From Streptomyces griseosporeus (GTDB taxonomy: Bacteria > Actinomycetota > Actinomycetes > Streptomycetales > Streptomycetaceae): a DNA stretch of 64,000 nt. The position numbers were made by a program, and so were the translations under genes. This document shows positions 8,654-17,037 of the stretch, in pieces. The stretch covers positions 697,081 through 761,080 of the forward strand of contig NZ_BNBR01000004.1 of assembly GCF_014656055.1 (NCBI RefSeq). Reading direction: 5' to 3'. Position 1 is the stretch's first letter. Each line of letters opens with the position of its first letter. The notes beneath the pieces were generated by a model that was given only the letters and a program-made list of their open reading frames with translations, did no database searches and had not been told where the DNA came from.

Positions 8654-9526
8654 GTGCCCCGCATAGCCCTCGCCACGTACGACCCCGGAGCCGAGCCGAG
8701 CAAGGACCGCGACCTGCCGGTCCTGGTGGAGGCGCTGCGGGCGGCCGGCGCGGACGCCGTGGCGGCGCCCTGGGACGACCCCTCTCTCGACTGGACCGGC
8801 TTCGACCTGGTGGTGATCCGCTCGACCTGGGACTACAGCTGGAGGGCGGCGGAGTTCCTGGCGTGGGCCCACAAGGTGGGCACGGCGACGCGGCTGGCCA
8901 ACCCGCCGGAGGTGATCCGCTGGAACACGGACAAGCGCTACCTCGGCGACCTGGCGGCGGCGGACGTCCCGGTCGTGCCGACGAGGTACGTGGCCCCGGG
9001 TGAGTCTCCCGCCCTCCCCACCGAGGGCGAGTACGTCGTGAAGCCCACGTCGGGCGCGGGCGCCCGCTATGCCGCCCGCTACACGCCGGACGGGCGGGAG
9101 ACGGCGCGGCGGCACGTGGCCCGCCTCCACGAGGAGGGCCTGACGGCGATGATCCAGCCGTACCTCACGGCGATCGACACCACGGGCGAGCGCGCCCTGC
9201 AGTTCTTCGGCGGCCGGCTCCTGCACGCCAGCCGCAAGCGGGCGGTGCTGTCCCGGGAGACGGCCTACGACGCGCAGAAGGTCGCGCATCCCGGGCTGGA
9301 GGTGTGGCAACCGACAGCCGCCGAACTGGCCGTGGCCGAAAGGGCGCTGGCGGCCGTCCCCGGCGACCCGGCGCTGCTGTACGCGCGGGTGGACCTGGCG
9401 GACACGGAGGACGGCCGACCGTGCGTGATGGAACTGGAACTGGTCGAACCGAACCTGTTCCTGTTCCTGCACCCGGGGTCGGTGCCCCGGGTGGTGGAGG
9501 CGCTGCTGGAGGCGGCCCGGCCATAG
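8654..9526 (+). CDS. ATP-grasp domain protein
   Basis: A 290-residue ATP-grasp ligase-fold protein of the RimK/glutathione-synthetase-like group. It begins PRIALATYDPG and contains WNTDKRYLGDL, the ATP-binding strand EYVVKPTSGAGAR, and the metal-binding end MELELVEPNLFL. The family joins a carboxylate to an amine or thiol through an acyl phosphate. The substrate cannot be read from the sequence. The GTG start follows an AGGAGG site by seven bases. It is divergent from the MerR-PP2C gene and convergent with the small secreted protein gene, so it stands alone. Confidence 0.8.
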   Translation: MPRIALATYDPGAEPSKDRDLPVLVEALRAAGADAVAAPWDDPSLDWTGFDLVVIRSTWDYSWRAAEFLAWAHKVGTATRLANPPEVIRWNTDKRYLGDLAAADVPVVPTRYVAPGESPALPTEGEYVVKPTSGAGARYAARYTPDGRETARRHVARLHEEGLTAMIQPYLTAIDTTGERALQFFGGRLLHASRKRAVLSRETAYDAQKVAHPGLEVWQPTAAELAVAERALAAVPGDPALLYARVDLADTEDGRPCVMELELVEPNLFLFLHPGSVPRVVEALLEAARP

Positions 9527-9555
9527 CCGGACGGCCTGCCGGCAGGCGTACGGCC
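9524..9555. terminator. Hairpin between convergent genes
   Basis: An imperfect GC-rich hairpin centred on CCTGCCGGCAGG, lying exactly in the 28-base gap between two converging stop codons. It probably ends transcription from both sides. Confidence 0.45.
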
Positions 9556-9974
9556 TAGTAGTACGTGTTGTCGTCCCACTTGGACTCGTCGCAGCCCAGG
9601 GCCGAGTCGCCCTCGAAGACGCAGACCTGGATGCGCAGGGCCCGGATGCCGCGGGTGTCCTGGAGGTCGGTCACCCACTCGCCCGTCGTGCCGGCGCCGG
9701 TGGTGACCTTGCGCCAGGCGTAACTCGTCACCACACGGTCAGGGGTGACGGACTGGACGCGGAGACGGACGTGGTGGCCGTCGGGGGCGCGGTCGAGGAG
9801 CTTGAGGTAGATGCGGTTGGCGGTGGTCTTGCTGGAGTAGTAGAAGTCGGCGCTGCCGTACGCGCCGCTGATCTGCTCGGAGACGCCGCCGGCCGACGCC
9901 GGGCCGGCGGAGAAGGCGAGGACGCCGACGGCGGCCGCGCCCACGGCGAGGACGCGGGCGAGCTTCTTCTTCAA
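9555..9974 (-). CDS. Small secreted protein of unknown function
   Basis: A 139-residue protein. Its Sec signal peptide starts MKKKLARVLAV, has a hydrophobic core and an ASA cleavage site near residue 28. The mature part, about 110 residues, has two cysteines (in QVCVFEG and LGCDES), likely one disulphide, and is rich in aromatic and basic residues. Streptomycetes export many proteins of this size and shape. I do not recognise the family. Confidence 0.75.
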   Translation of the reverse strand: MKKKLARVLAVGAAAVGVLAFSAGPASAGGVSEQISGAYGSADFYYSSKTTANRIYLKLLDRAPDGHHVRLRVQSVTPDRVVTSYAWRKVTTGAGTTGEWVTDLQDTRGIRALRIQVCVFEGDSALGCDESKWDDNTYY

Positions 9975-10098
9975 GGTTCCCCCTGTGATCGGGATCCTGG
10001 TCGGGATCCGTACTGGTGGTCGACGAGCATCCTATGCCGACGGTGATCATGCTCAGGCCCGTCAACAGGTGGGCGCGGCACGCAGGTTCGGGCGTCGG

Positions 10099-10686
10099 TC
10101 AGCCGGCGACCGCCGTGCGCTGGAGCAGGCCCCAGGTGAACTCGGCGACCACCTCGTGCCGTACGCCCCGCGCGTCGGGGGCGGTGAAGGCGAGGCCCCA
10201 GCGGGTGGGTGCGGTGCCCTCCAGGGGGCGGGCCGGGGCGAAGGCGCGGGCCGCCTCGTCGACCGTGCAGGACCAGGGGGTCAGGTCGTCGAGGGTGCGG
10301 AGGGCGGGGGAGGGCGCCCCGGGGGCCCGGACCAGCCACTCGTTCCACACCGCGCCCCGCGGGCCGAGCGTCACCTCGAAGCGCAGGTCGGGCCAGAGGG
10401 GGAGCGGCCACCGCCACACCGCGCACTCCAGATCGCCGATCGCGCGCTTGCCCTCCGACTCCGGCGGCCCGAGCACCGACCGGTAGCGGCTCGCGGACGA
10501 CCGTGCCCGCGGCGAGCGGACCATCGCCTGCCACCGCTTGTTGGCCTCCCGCATCTCCGTCAGGGACGCGCCCAGCTCCCGCCGGGCGTCCGCGACCAGG
10601 TCGGGACAGTGGTCGGCCATCCGGCGCAGCAGCACCAGCTGGAAGTCGGCGACGGTGAAGGGCGGCCGGGGGGCGGTGGGCGGCAT
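10099..10686 (-). CDS. Conserved hypothetical cytoplasmic protein
   Basis: About 195 residues from the ATG at 10686 (MPPTAPRPPFTVADF). It is Trp- and Arg-rich, with no signal peptide or membrane segment. Blocks such as WRWPLPLWPDLRFEV and VWNEWLVRAPG look conserved, but I cannot place the family. Codon bias is that of a real gene. It is divergent from the IclR operon, with about 150 bases between the two starts. Confidence 0.6.
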   Translation of the reverse strand: MPPTAPRPPFTVADFQLVLLRRMADHCPDLVADARRELGASLTEMREANKRWQAMVRSPRARSSASRYRSVLGPPESEGKRAIGDLECAVWRWPLPLWPDLRFEVTLGPRGAVWNEWLVRAPGAPSPALRTLDDLTPWSCTVDEAARAFAPARPLEGTAPTRWGLAFTAPDARGVRHEVVAEFTWGLLQRTAVAG

Positions 10687-10733
10687 GACCCCATCGTGGC
10701 GTACGACGGCGGCGTACGAGCCGCCCGCGGCCA

Positions 10734-10799
10734 TTGCCCGGCGTGCCCGCGATGGCTAGCCTGTGTTCGTCATGCCGATCGCCTGTTGAAATCTCGAAC
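10734..10799 (+). promoter_or_regulatory. iclR-lactonase promoter with paired GTTCG-N6-CGAAC operators
   Basis: A -35 of TTGCCC (10734-10739, preceded by CCA), 17 bp of spacer, then a -10 of TAGCCT (10757-10762). Operator 1 (10765-10780) is GTTCG-TCATGC-CGATC. Operator 2 (10784-10799) is TGTTG-AAATCT-CGAAC. The two start exactly 19 bp apart. The layout matches three other promoters in this window and points to autoregulation by the IclR protein encoded just downstream. Confidence 0.7.
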
Positions 10800-10836
10800 G
10801 CAGGCGCCTCACACCACACAAGGGAGGGGGCCGGTC

Positions 10837-11610
10837 GTGGGACGACTCGTACCTGCCGTGACCCGGGCTCTCGACATTCTCGAGCTCTTCCTCGACGGGG
10901 ACGGCACACTCTCCGCCCCCGACATCGTGCGCAAGCTCCAGCTGCCGCGCACCACCGTGCACGAGCTGGTCACCACGCTCGCCGCCCGCCAGTACATCGT
11001 CCCCGTGCCCGGCCAGCCCGGACGCTACCGGCTGGGCGTCCGCCCGTACCAGCTCGGCGCCCGTTACGCCGAGCAGCTCGACCTCGCCGCCGAGGGCCAG
11101 CAGGTCGCCCGCACGGTTGCCGAGACCTGCGACGAGACGGTCCACGTGGCCATCCTCGAAGGCACCGACGTCATCTACATCGCCAAGGTCGACTCCACGC
11201 ACGCCGTCCGCATGGTGTCGGCCGCCGGCCGCCGCCTGCCCGCCCACTGCACCTCCGTCGGCAAGATGCTGCTCGCCTCCCTCCCCGAGCCGGAGCTCAC
11301 CGCGCGCATCCCCGACGACGCCGAGCTGGCCGCGATGACCCCCAACAGCATCACCGAACCGGCCGCGCTGCGCGAGGCCCTCGCCGAGATCCGCACCCGC
11401 GGGATCGCCGTGGAGAGCCGCGAGTCCAACCCGGACGTCAGCTGCGTCGCCGCCCCGGTCCGCGACCGCACCGGCCAGGTCGTGGCCGCCCTGTCCATCT
11501 CCGTGCCGATGATCCGCTGGAGCGACGAGCGCCGCGCCGAGCTGGAGCAGCTCGCCGCGAAGGGCGCGGCCGACCTCTCCGAGCGCCTGGGCCACCGGAG
11601 CGTGGCATGA
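10837..11610 (+). CDS. IclR-family transcriptional regulator
   Basis: A 257-residue IclR regulator. It has an N-terminal winged helix-turn-helix (residues about 5-65: VTRALDILELFLDG and LPRTTVHELVTTL) and a C-terminal effector-binding domain with the family's CTSVGKMLLA and SCVAAPVRDRTG. The start is the GTG at 10837, placed after GGGAGGGGG. The open frame continues far upstream but without regulator-like sequence. Its stop overlaps the lactonase start (ATGA), so the pair is one operon. The operator pair in its own promoter recurs before arabinan and sugar-acid genes, making it the best candidate for their common regulator. The likely effector is a sugar, sugar acid or lactone; this is inference. 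Confidence 0.93.
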   Translation: MGRLVPAVTRALDILELFLDGDGTLSAPDIVRKLQLPRTTVHELVTTLAARQYIVPVPGQPGRYRLGVRPYQLGARYAEQLDLAAEGQQVARTVAETCDETVHVAILEGTDVIYIAKVDSTHAVRMVSAAGRRLPAHCTSVGKMLLASLPEPELTARIPDDAELAAMTPNSITEPAALREALAEIRTRGIAVESRESNPDVSCVAAPVRDRTGQVVAALSISVPMIRWSDERRAELEQLAAKGAADLSERLGHRSVA

Positions 11611-12458
11611 CGGCGTACGAGGTCGCGGTACGGGCCGAGGCGACGCTCGGCGAGGGCCCCACCTGGGACCCGGCCACGGGCCGCCTGCTGTGGATCGACA
11701 TCCTCTCCTCCCGCGTCCACACCTACGACCCCTCCTCCGGGCGGCGCACGGTCCGCACCACGGAGCAGCACGTCGGCGCGGTCAAGCCGCGGGCCGGCGG
11801 GGGGCTGGTGCTGAACCTGCGGGACGGGGTCGGCCTCCTCGACCCCGACGGCGCCTTCCGCTGGCTGCACCACGAGCCGGTGCCCGGCCGCCGCGCCAAC
11901 GACGCCGCCGTCGCGCCCGACGGCTCGCTGTGGGCGGGCACGATGCGCTACGACGAGGCGCCCGGCGGCGGCACGCTGTCCCGGGTGGCCGGGGACGGGT
12001 CCGCGGAGGTGGTCCTCCCCTCCGTGACGGTCAGCAACGGCACGGGCTGGAGCCCCGACGGGCGGCTCATGTACTACATCGACACGCCGACCCGCCGGAT
12101 CGACGTCTTCGACTGGTCCCCGGACGACGGCCGCGTGACCGGCCGCCGGCCGCTCGCGGAGATCGAGGAGGGCGCCGGCTTCCCCGACGGGCTCACCGTG
12201 GACGCGGACGGCTGCGTGTGGGTGGCGCTGTGGGACGGCGGCGCGGTACGCCGCTACACCCCCACCGGCCACCTGGACCGCACGATCACGCTGCCCACCC
12301 CGCGCGTCACGGCCTGCGCGTTCGGCGGCCCCGACCTGACCGACCTGTACATCACCACGGCCCGCGTCGGCCTCACGGTCCCCTCCCCGCTGTCGGGCTC
12401 CCTGCTGAGGGTGCCGGGCGCCGGTAAGGGGCTGCCGCACCCCGCGTTCAAGGGCTAG
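11607..12458 (+). CDS. SMP-30/gluconolaconase-type sugar lactonase
   Basis: A 283-residue SMP-30 (senescence marker/gluconolactonase/LRE-like) six-bladed beta-propeller. Metal-site residues are visible in ATLGEGPTWD (Glu), RRANDAAVAPDG (Asn), SNGTGWSPDG (Asn) and GFPDGLTVDADG (Asp). The family opens sugar 1,4- or 1,5-lactones to aldonic acids with a divalent metal. Placed with an IclR regulator, and sharing operators with a dehydrogenase and a sugar-acid dehydratase, it fits the second step of an oxidative aldose pathway, perhaps for L-arabinose. It starts inside the iclR stop, and its last 11 bases overlap the convergent monooxygenase. Confidence 0.88.
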   Translation: MTAYEVAVRAEATLGEGPTWDPATGRLLWIDILSSRVHTYDPSSGRRTVRTTEQHVGAVKPRAGGGLVLNLRDGVGLLDPDGAFRWLHHEPVPGRRANDAAVAPDGSLWAGTMRYDEAPGGGTLSRVAGDGSAEVVLPSVTVSNGTGWSPDGRLMYYIDTPTRRIDVFDWSPDDGRVTGRRPLAEIEEGAGFPDGLTVDADGCVWVALWDGGAVRRYTPTGHLDRTITLPTPRVTACAFGGPDLTDLYITTARVGLTVPSPLSGSLLRVPGAGKGLPHPAFKG

Positions 12459-13860
12459 TGCGGTCCAGCTCCGCGAGGATCTTGCGCTCGGCCGGCGTCA
12501 GCGGCGGCCCCGCCAGCGGGGGCAGCAGCGGCCCGGCCAGCGCGGCCAGCACCGCGTCGGGCCGCAGCAGCCGGCCCGGTCCCCTCCGCATGCTCGTCAC
12601 GTCCCACAACGCCCGCGCGGCGCCGGGCGACGAGGCGGCCGCGCCCGTCAGCCGGCGCGAATAGCCGGTGACGAGCCGGTCCGCGAGGCCGGGCCGGCCG
12701 CCGCGCACCTCCGGGAACCACACGTCCTGCCCGACCGCCGACGCCCACGCCGCCTCCACCACCCGGCCCGCCCGGCGCTGCACGCGCCGCGCCAGACCGG
12801 GCGCCGCCGGCCCCCCGCGCTCCAGCTCCCGCCTCAGCCCCGCGGCCCCGATCGCGGCCACCGCCATGCCCTGCCCGTACGCCGGGTTGAAGGTGGCCAC
12901 CGCGTCCCCGAGGACGACCAGCCCCTCCGGCCACGCGCGCACCCGCTCCAGATAGCGGCGCGTGTTCTTCGTACTGCGGCTGACGTGCACGTCACCCAGC
13001 GGCTCCGCCCCGGAGACGAGCCGCCCGACGATCGGGTGCGGCAGGTCGAGCATGTACCGCAGGAAACCCTCCGCGTCCGCCGGGGGTTCCCCGCCGCGGG
13101 TCCCCGCCAGGCTCACCATCCAGCGCCCGCCCTCGATGGGCAGGACCATCCCGCTGCGCCCGGGACGGCCCCCGTACGGGTCGGCCTGCAGCACGGTCAG
13201 CGGGAAGTCCTCGGCACCGTCGGGCGTCCGGTACAGACGCGTGGCGTTGACGAGGCCGACGTCGATGCTCCGCTCCCGGATGCCGTGCACGCCGAGGCTC
13301 TCCAGCCACGTCACGATGCGCGAGCCCCGCCCGGCGGCGTCCACGACCAGGTCGGCGGCGAGTTCCGTCGCCGGGGCGGCGTCGTCCGCGCCGAGGACGG
13401 CCCGTACGCCGGTCACGCGGCTGCCGGAGGCGGCGAGTTCCACGGCCCGTCCCCGCTCGATCCGCACGCCGGGGCAGTGCTCCAGCACCAGGGCGCGCAC
13501 CACCCAGTCCAGCAGCGCCCGGCTGCACGTCACCATGCGGGGCCCGCCGTCGCGCCAGCGGCGCAGCCACCCCTCCGTGGTGTACGCCAGCATGCCCGAG
13601 CCGAGCGCCACCTCGTGCGCGCCGGCGGCCAGCAGCGCCTCGCGCACCCCCCCGCCCGGTATCAGCTCCTCCATGGCGTCCAGGCCGCCGGGCATCAGCA
13701 GGTGGGCGTGCCGGCCCTGGGGCAGCCCCCTGCGGTGCTCCGGCCCCCCGGGCAGGTCGTCCCGCTCCACCACGAGCACCTCGTCCACGGCGGCCGACAA
13801 CGCCGCCGCGGCGAGCATCCCGGCGAGGCCGGCTCCGACGACGACAGCTCTGTACGGCAT
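12448..13860 (-). CDS. FAD-dependent monooxygenase/oxidoreductase
   Basis: A 470-residue flavoprotein of the PHBH/geranylgeranyl-reductase-like group. It has the N-terminal dinucleotide fold VVVGAGLAGMLAAAAL, a VVDAAGRGSR motif, and the second FAD-binding motif VVLGDAVATFNPAYGQGM. It probably hydroxylates or dehydrogenates a lipophilic small molecule. The substrate is unknown. The start has GAAGGAG five bases upstream. It follows the three-paralog membrane cluster with a 62-base gap, so it may be the last gene of that operon. Confidence 0.85.
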   Translation of the reverse strand: MPYRAVVVGAGLAGMLAAAALSAAVDEVLVVERDDLPGGPEHRRGLPQGRHAHLLMPGGLDAMEELIPGGGVREALLAAGAHEVALGSGMLAYTTEGWLRRWRDGGPRMVTCSRALLDWVVRALVLEHCPGVRIERGRAVELAASGSRVTGVRAVLGADDAAPATELAADLVVDAAGRGSRIVTWLESLGVHGIRERSIDVGLVNATRLYRTPDGAEDFPLTVLQADPYGGRPGRSGMVLPIEGGRWMVSLAGTRGGEPPADAEGFLRYMLDLPHPIVGRLVSGAEPLGDVHVSRSTKNTRRYLERVRAWPEGLVVLGDAVATFNPAYGQGMAVAAIGAAGLRRELERGGPAAPGLARRVQRRAGRVVEAAWASAVGQDVWFPEVRGGRPGLADRLVTGYSRRLTGAAASSPGAARALWDVTSMRRGPGRLLRPDAVLAALAGPLLPPLAGPPLTPAERKILAELDRTSP

Positions 13861-13922
13861 GGGACTCCTTCAGTTCGGCGGACGCGGGCGCGTGGGGGCA
13901 AGTGCCGTGGGGGAGGTGGCAC

Positions 13923-15083
13923 TTACCGTACTCGCAGGTCCGGCCGCGTCCAGGGGCAGCGCGGCAGCGCACGCGCCAGCTCCACCAGCCCGCTGGTGCC
14001 GGGGACCTCCGTCGCGTGCAGCCGGTACGGGCTCGGCGCGTCCAGCGGCTGCTCGTGCGCGGTGGCCCTGCGGGTGGCGGCGGCCAGCATCGCGGCCTCC
14101 GCGTCGATCCGGGCCTGGTGCGGAGAACGCCCGGCGCGCAACGCCTCGTCGAGGGCCCGCGTGCGGACGTCCTCGTCGAAGTACGGCGCCAGCGCGAGCA
14201 GCGCGTCGTGGATGGACACCTCCCGCCAGCGCAGCCGCTCCTGCGGCAGCCACCACCAGGCCGTCCTCGGCTGCGGCGCGGTGGAGGCGAAACGCACCGC
14301 GGACCACAGCGGCCCCAGCTCCCGGTGGTCGCCGAGACTCCGCCACTGCGCCACCGCCGCCGGCAGCAGCCTCGGCAGCACGAACCCGGCCGAGCAGATC
14401 AGCGCGGCGAGGGACGCCATCGGCGGGGCCACGGACGTGGACAGGAAGTCCAGGTCGTGCCCGGTCCAACGGGCCACGACCGCCGCGTACTTCGCCGCCT
14501 GGAAGCCCAGCAGATCCAGCAGCGCACCGGCCAGGATCAGCCGCAGCCCGGTCCGCAGCAGCCCGGTGACCGCGCGCCCCCACTTCACGCACACCGCGCA
14601 CATCGCGAGCATGGCCGCGCTGTGCCCCAGCAGGTAGAGCAGGATCATCTCCCGCAGACCGGGCGTGGTCGCGTAGTAGGTGTCGAGGTCGGTGAGCCGC
14701 TCGGTGCGGGCGTCGCCGAGGGCGAACAGCACGACGATCGCCACGATCACCGCCCCGTAGGCGGCGACGCAGCGCAGCACCAGCCGGCGCACCTGTTCCC
14801 GGGGGCCGCCACGCCAGTTGACCAGCAGGATGAGCAGCGAGCAGCTGTACGCCGAGAGCATGCCGTACGTCAGCGGCGCACCGAAGTTGGGGATGCCCGT
14901 CAGGTCGTTGACCGTGGACAGCGTCAGCGGGGCCGCGCACACGAAGACGAGGGCGCCGAGGACGATCGCCGCGCAGGTGGAGACGGTCAGCGGGTCGCGC
15001 TGGGCGGTGCCCGGCCGCCGCCGGAAGAGCAGGACGGAGGAGAACCCGAAGACACAGGCCGCGAGATAGACCACGACGCTCAT
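13923..15083 (-). CDS. Polytopic membrane protein, MAB_1171c/DUF6545-like (paralog 3)
   Basis: 386 residues with seven or so hydrophobic segments in residues 1-240, then a soluble C-terminal tail of about 140 residues. Diagnostic blocks shared with the other two copies are FALGDARTERLTDLDTYYA, ARWTGHDLDFLST and PNFGAPLTYG. RefSeq names this family a putative transporter; no experimentally based function is known to me. The start ATG at 15083 overlaps the stop of paralog 2 (ATGA), so the pair is translationally coupled. Confidence 0.75.
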   Translation of the reverse strand: MSVVVYLAACVFGFSSVLLFRRRPGTAQRDPLTVSTCAAIVLGALVFVCAAPLTLSTVNDLTGIPNFGAPLTYGMLSAYSCSLLILLVNWRGGPREQVRRLVLRCVAAYGAVIVAIVVLFALGDARTERLTDLDTYYATTPGLREMILLYLLGHSAAMLAMCAVCVKWGRAVTGLLRTGLRLILAGALLDLLGFQAAKYAAVVARWTGHDLDFLSTSVAPPMASLAALICSAGFVLPRLLPAAVAQWRSLGDHRELGPLWSAVRFASTAPQPRTAWWWLPQERLRWREVSIHDALLALAPYFDEDVRTRALDEALRAGRSPHQARIDAEAAMLAAATRRATAHEQPLDAPSPYRLHATEVPGTSGLVELARALPRCPWTRPDLRVR

Positions 15084-16456
15084 ACCGGACGCACCTCGTT
15101 CACGCCGTTCACCCCGTTCGCCGCGTCGGCCCCGCGCAGCCGCCGGCGCAGGTCGGCGACGAGCGCGGACCCCCGCAGCGCGTCCGCGACGGCCACCAGG
15201 TCCACCGGGCCGGCCCCCGGGACACCGGACAGCCGCGGGAGCAGGCCGGCCTCGCGGGACGCCTCCGCGCCGACGGCTCCGAGAGCACCGGTCGTGGCGG
15301 CCGTTCCGCTGGTGCCGAGGACACCGGTGACGCCGACGCCAGCGGCCGCATCCGCGCCCTGCGCGCCGACCGGACCCGAGGACCCGGTACGCGCCGGCGC
15401 CGGCCACGCGGGGCCCCGTTCGCCGTCCCGGCGTTCGCCGTCGCGCAGGGCCGCCTCCGTGATGACCGCCGCCCAGGCCGTGGCCTCGGCCCGGGCCGGG
15501 TCGGCGGTCGCGCGCAGGGCGGCCTCGTGGGTCTCGGCGTACAGCAGCGGGTCCCAGGTGCCGTCCAGGTAGCCGAGCGCGTTCTGCACGCTGGTCTGGC
15601 GCCACATCAGCCGGGCGTGCGGGACGGACCAGCGCGGCCGGGGCAGCCGCAGGGCGTGCCGGGTCAGGACGCCGTCCAGTTCACGCTCCAGCGGCGCGAG
15701 ACGCGCGTACGCCCGCCGGGCCCGGTGCCGCTCCGCGAGCCGCGGGCCGGTCAGCGGGACGAGGATGCCGACCGAGGTGAGCAGCGCGCCCAGCCCGGCC
15801 GCCGCCGGGGAGACGTTCGTGTCCAGCGCCGCCCAGTCCCGCCCGGACCAGCGGGCGGACACCGCGACGAGCTTGGCCGCGCTGAAGCCCGCGTTGCACA
15901 GCGTGCCCACGCCCAGCACGAGCAGGCCCGCGCGCAGCCATCCGGTCACCTGCCTCGCCCAGCCGAGCGCGGAGACCATCGTGACCGTGGCGGCGGTGAG
16001 GTGCGCGACCAGGTACAGCACGATCATCTCGGCGATGAACGGCGTCCTCGCGTAGTAGGTGTCCAGGTCGGTACGGCGCTCCACGGGCGCGTCGCCCAGC
16101 GTGAACGCCACCGCGATGCCGAGGATCACGCCCGCGTACGCGACGATCCAGCGGCGCGCGACCCGCCGTACCCCGGCCCCGCCCCGCCAGCGCACGATGA
16201 GCACCTGGGAGGCGGCGCCGTAGGCGGTGATCGCCGCGTAGGTGAGCGGCGCGGCGAGGTTCGGCACGCCGCTGAGCCGGTTCACCGCGCCGATGGTGGG
16301 CGGCGCGCCGAGGAAGAAGCACAGGCCGGCGAGGCACAGCACCGCGCAGATGGCCCGCAGGTACGGGTCGTGCCGGTGCCGGACCAGGTCCGGTGCCTTG
16401 ACGGCCAGGCCGAGCCACAGCACGCCGCAGCTGACGTAGTTGGTCAGGCCGTTCAT
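15080..16456 (-). CDS. Polytopic membrane protein, MAB_1171c/DUF6545-like (paralog 2)
   Basis: 458 residues from the ATG at 16456 (MNGLTNYVSCG). The N-terminal half has about seven membrane segments. It shares FTLGDAPVERRTDLDTYYA and ARWSGRDWAALDT with its neighbours. The long C-terminal tail is Ala/Gly-rich and ends with a low-complexity stretch. The start overlaps the stop of the HExxH protein gene by four bases, and its own stop overlaps paralog 3. The three are thus made as a coupled set, which suggests a physical complex. That last step is inference. Confidence 0.75.
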   Translation of the reverse strand: MNGLTNYVSCGVLWLGLAVKAPDLVRHRHDPYLRAICAVLCLAGLCFFLGAPPTIGAVNRLSGVPNLAAPLTYAAITAYGAASQVLIVRWRGGAGVRRVARRWIVAYAGVILGIAVAFTLGDAPVERRTDLDTYYARTPFIAEMIVLYLVAHLTAATVTMVSALGWARQVTGWLRAGLLVLGVGTLCNAGFSAAKLVAVSARWSGRDWAALDTNVSPAAAGLGALLTSVGILVPLTGPRLAERHRARRAYARLAPLERELDGVLTRHALRLPRPRWSVPHARLMWRQTSVQNALGYLDGTWDPLLYAETHEAALRATADPARAEATAWAAVITEAALRDGERRDGERGPAWPAPARTGSSGPVGAQGADAAAGVGVTGVLGTSGTAATTGALGAVGAEASREAGLLPRLSGVPGAGPVDLVAVADALRGSALVADLRRRLRGADAANGVNGVNEVRPV

Positions 16457-17004
16457 CGTCGTGTCCCCCGGTAGTTGAGCGCGGCCCCGATCCGCCCGGC
16501 GAGGTCCTGGGGGCCGTCGGTGCCGGCGGCGAACACCGAGTCGGGGGACGCCTCCAGCCAGGCCCGCAGCCGGCGGCCCATCAGCATGCCGAAACGGTCC
16601 GCCTCCTGTTCCTCGTCGAGGGTGAAGTCGGTGCGGGCGGCGACCGGGCGGGGCACGGCCGCGGCGGCCGGCGGCGACGGGGCGGGCTCCTCGTCGGCCC
16701 GGCGGTTCATGTGCCACACCTCGTGACAGAAGATCACGATCTGGTGCCACACCGCCGCCCGCCGGTCGACGACCACGATGTCCTGCCCCTCGCGCGCGAG
16801 CCACAGCCCGCTCGCCGTGTGCGGGGGGAAGACCTCGCGCTGGACGGTGACCTCGTGGCCGCGCCAGGCGGTCACGGAGTCGACGAGTGCGGCGAACAGC
16901 GTCTCCGGGTCCGTCGGGAGAGGTACTCGTATGGGGTCGATGAGGGCGTCGGCGAGCCGACGCATCTCCTTGCTCGTACGCCACGTACGCACTGTTCTCG
17001 GCAC
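16453..17004 (-). CDS. ImmA/IrrE-type zinc metallopeptidase-like protein
   Basis: A 183-residue soluble protein with a zincin signature: HEVWH at about residue 93-97, in FCHEVWHMN, and a downstream acidic ligand candidate in EEQEADRFGMLMG. This matches the ImmA/IrrE layout, where such proteins cleave repressors or anti-sigma-like regulators. Annotators often call these proteins toxin components. It is nested between membrane paralogs and coupled to paralog 2 (ATGA). No HTH partner lies beside it, so its target could be the membrane proteins or a regulator elsewhere. Confidence 0.7.
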   Translation of the reverse strand: MPRTVRTWRTSKEMRRLADALIDPIRVPLPTDPETLFAALVDSVTAWRGHEVTVQREVFPPHTASGLWLAREGQDIVVVDRRAAVWHQIVIFCHEVWHMNRRADEEPAPSPPAAAAVPRPVAARTDFTLDEEQEADRFGMLMGRRLRAWLEASPDSVFAAGTDGPQDLAGRIGAALNYRGTRR

Positions 17005-17037
17005 CGTCCTGATGTGCTCGTGGGGGGCATCTGTGCA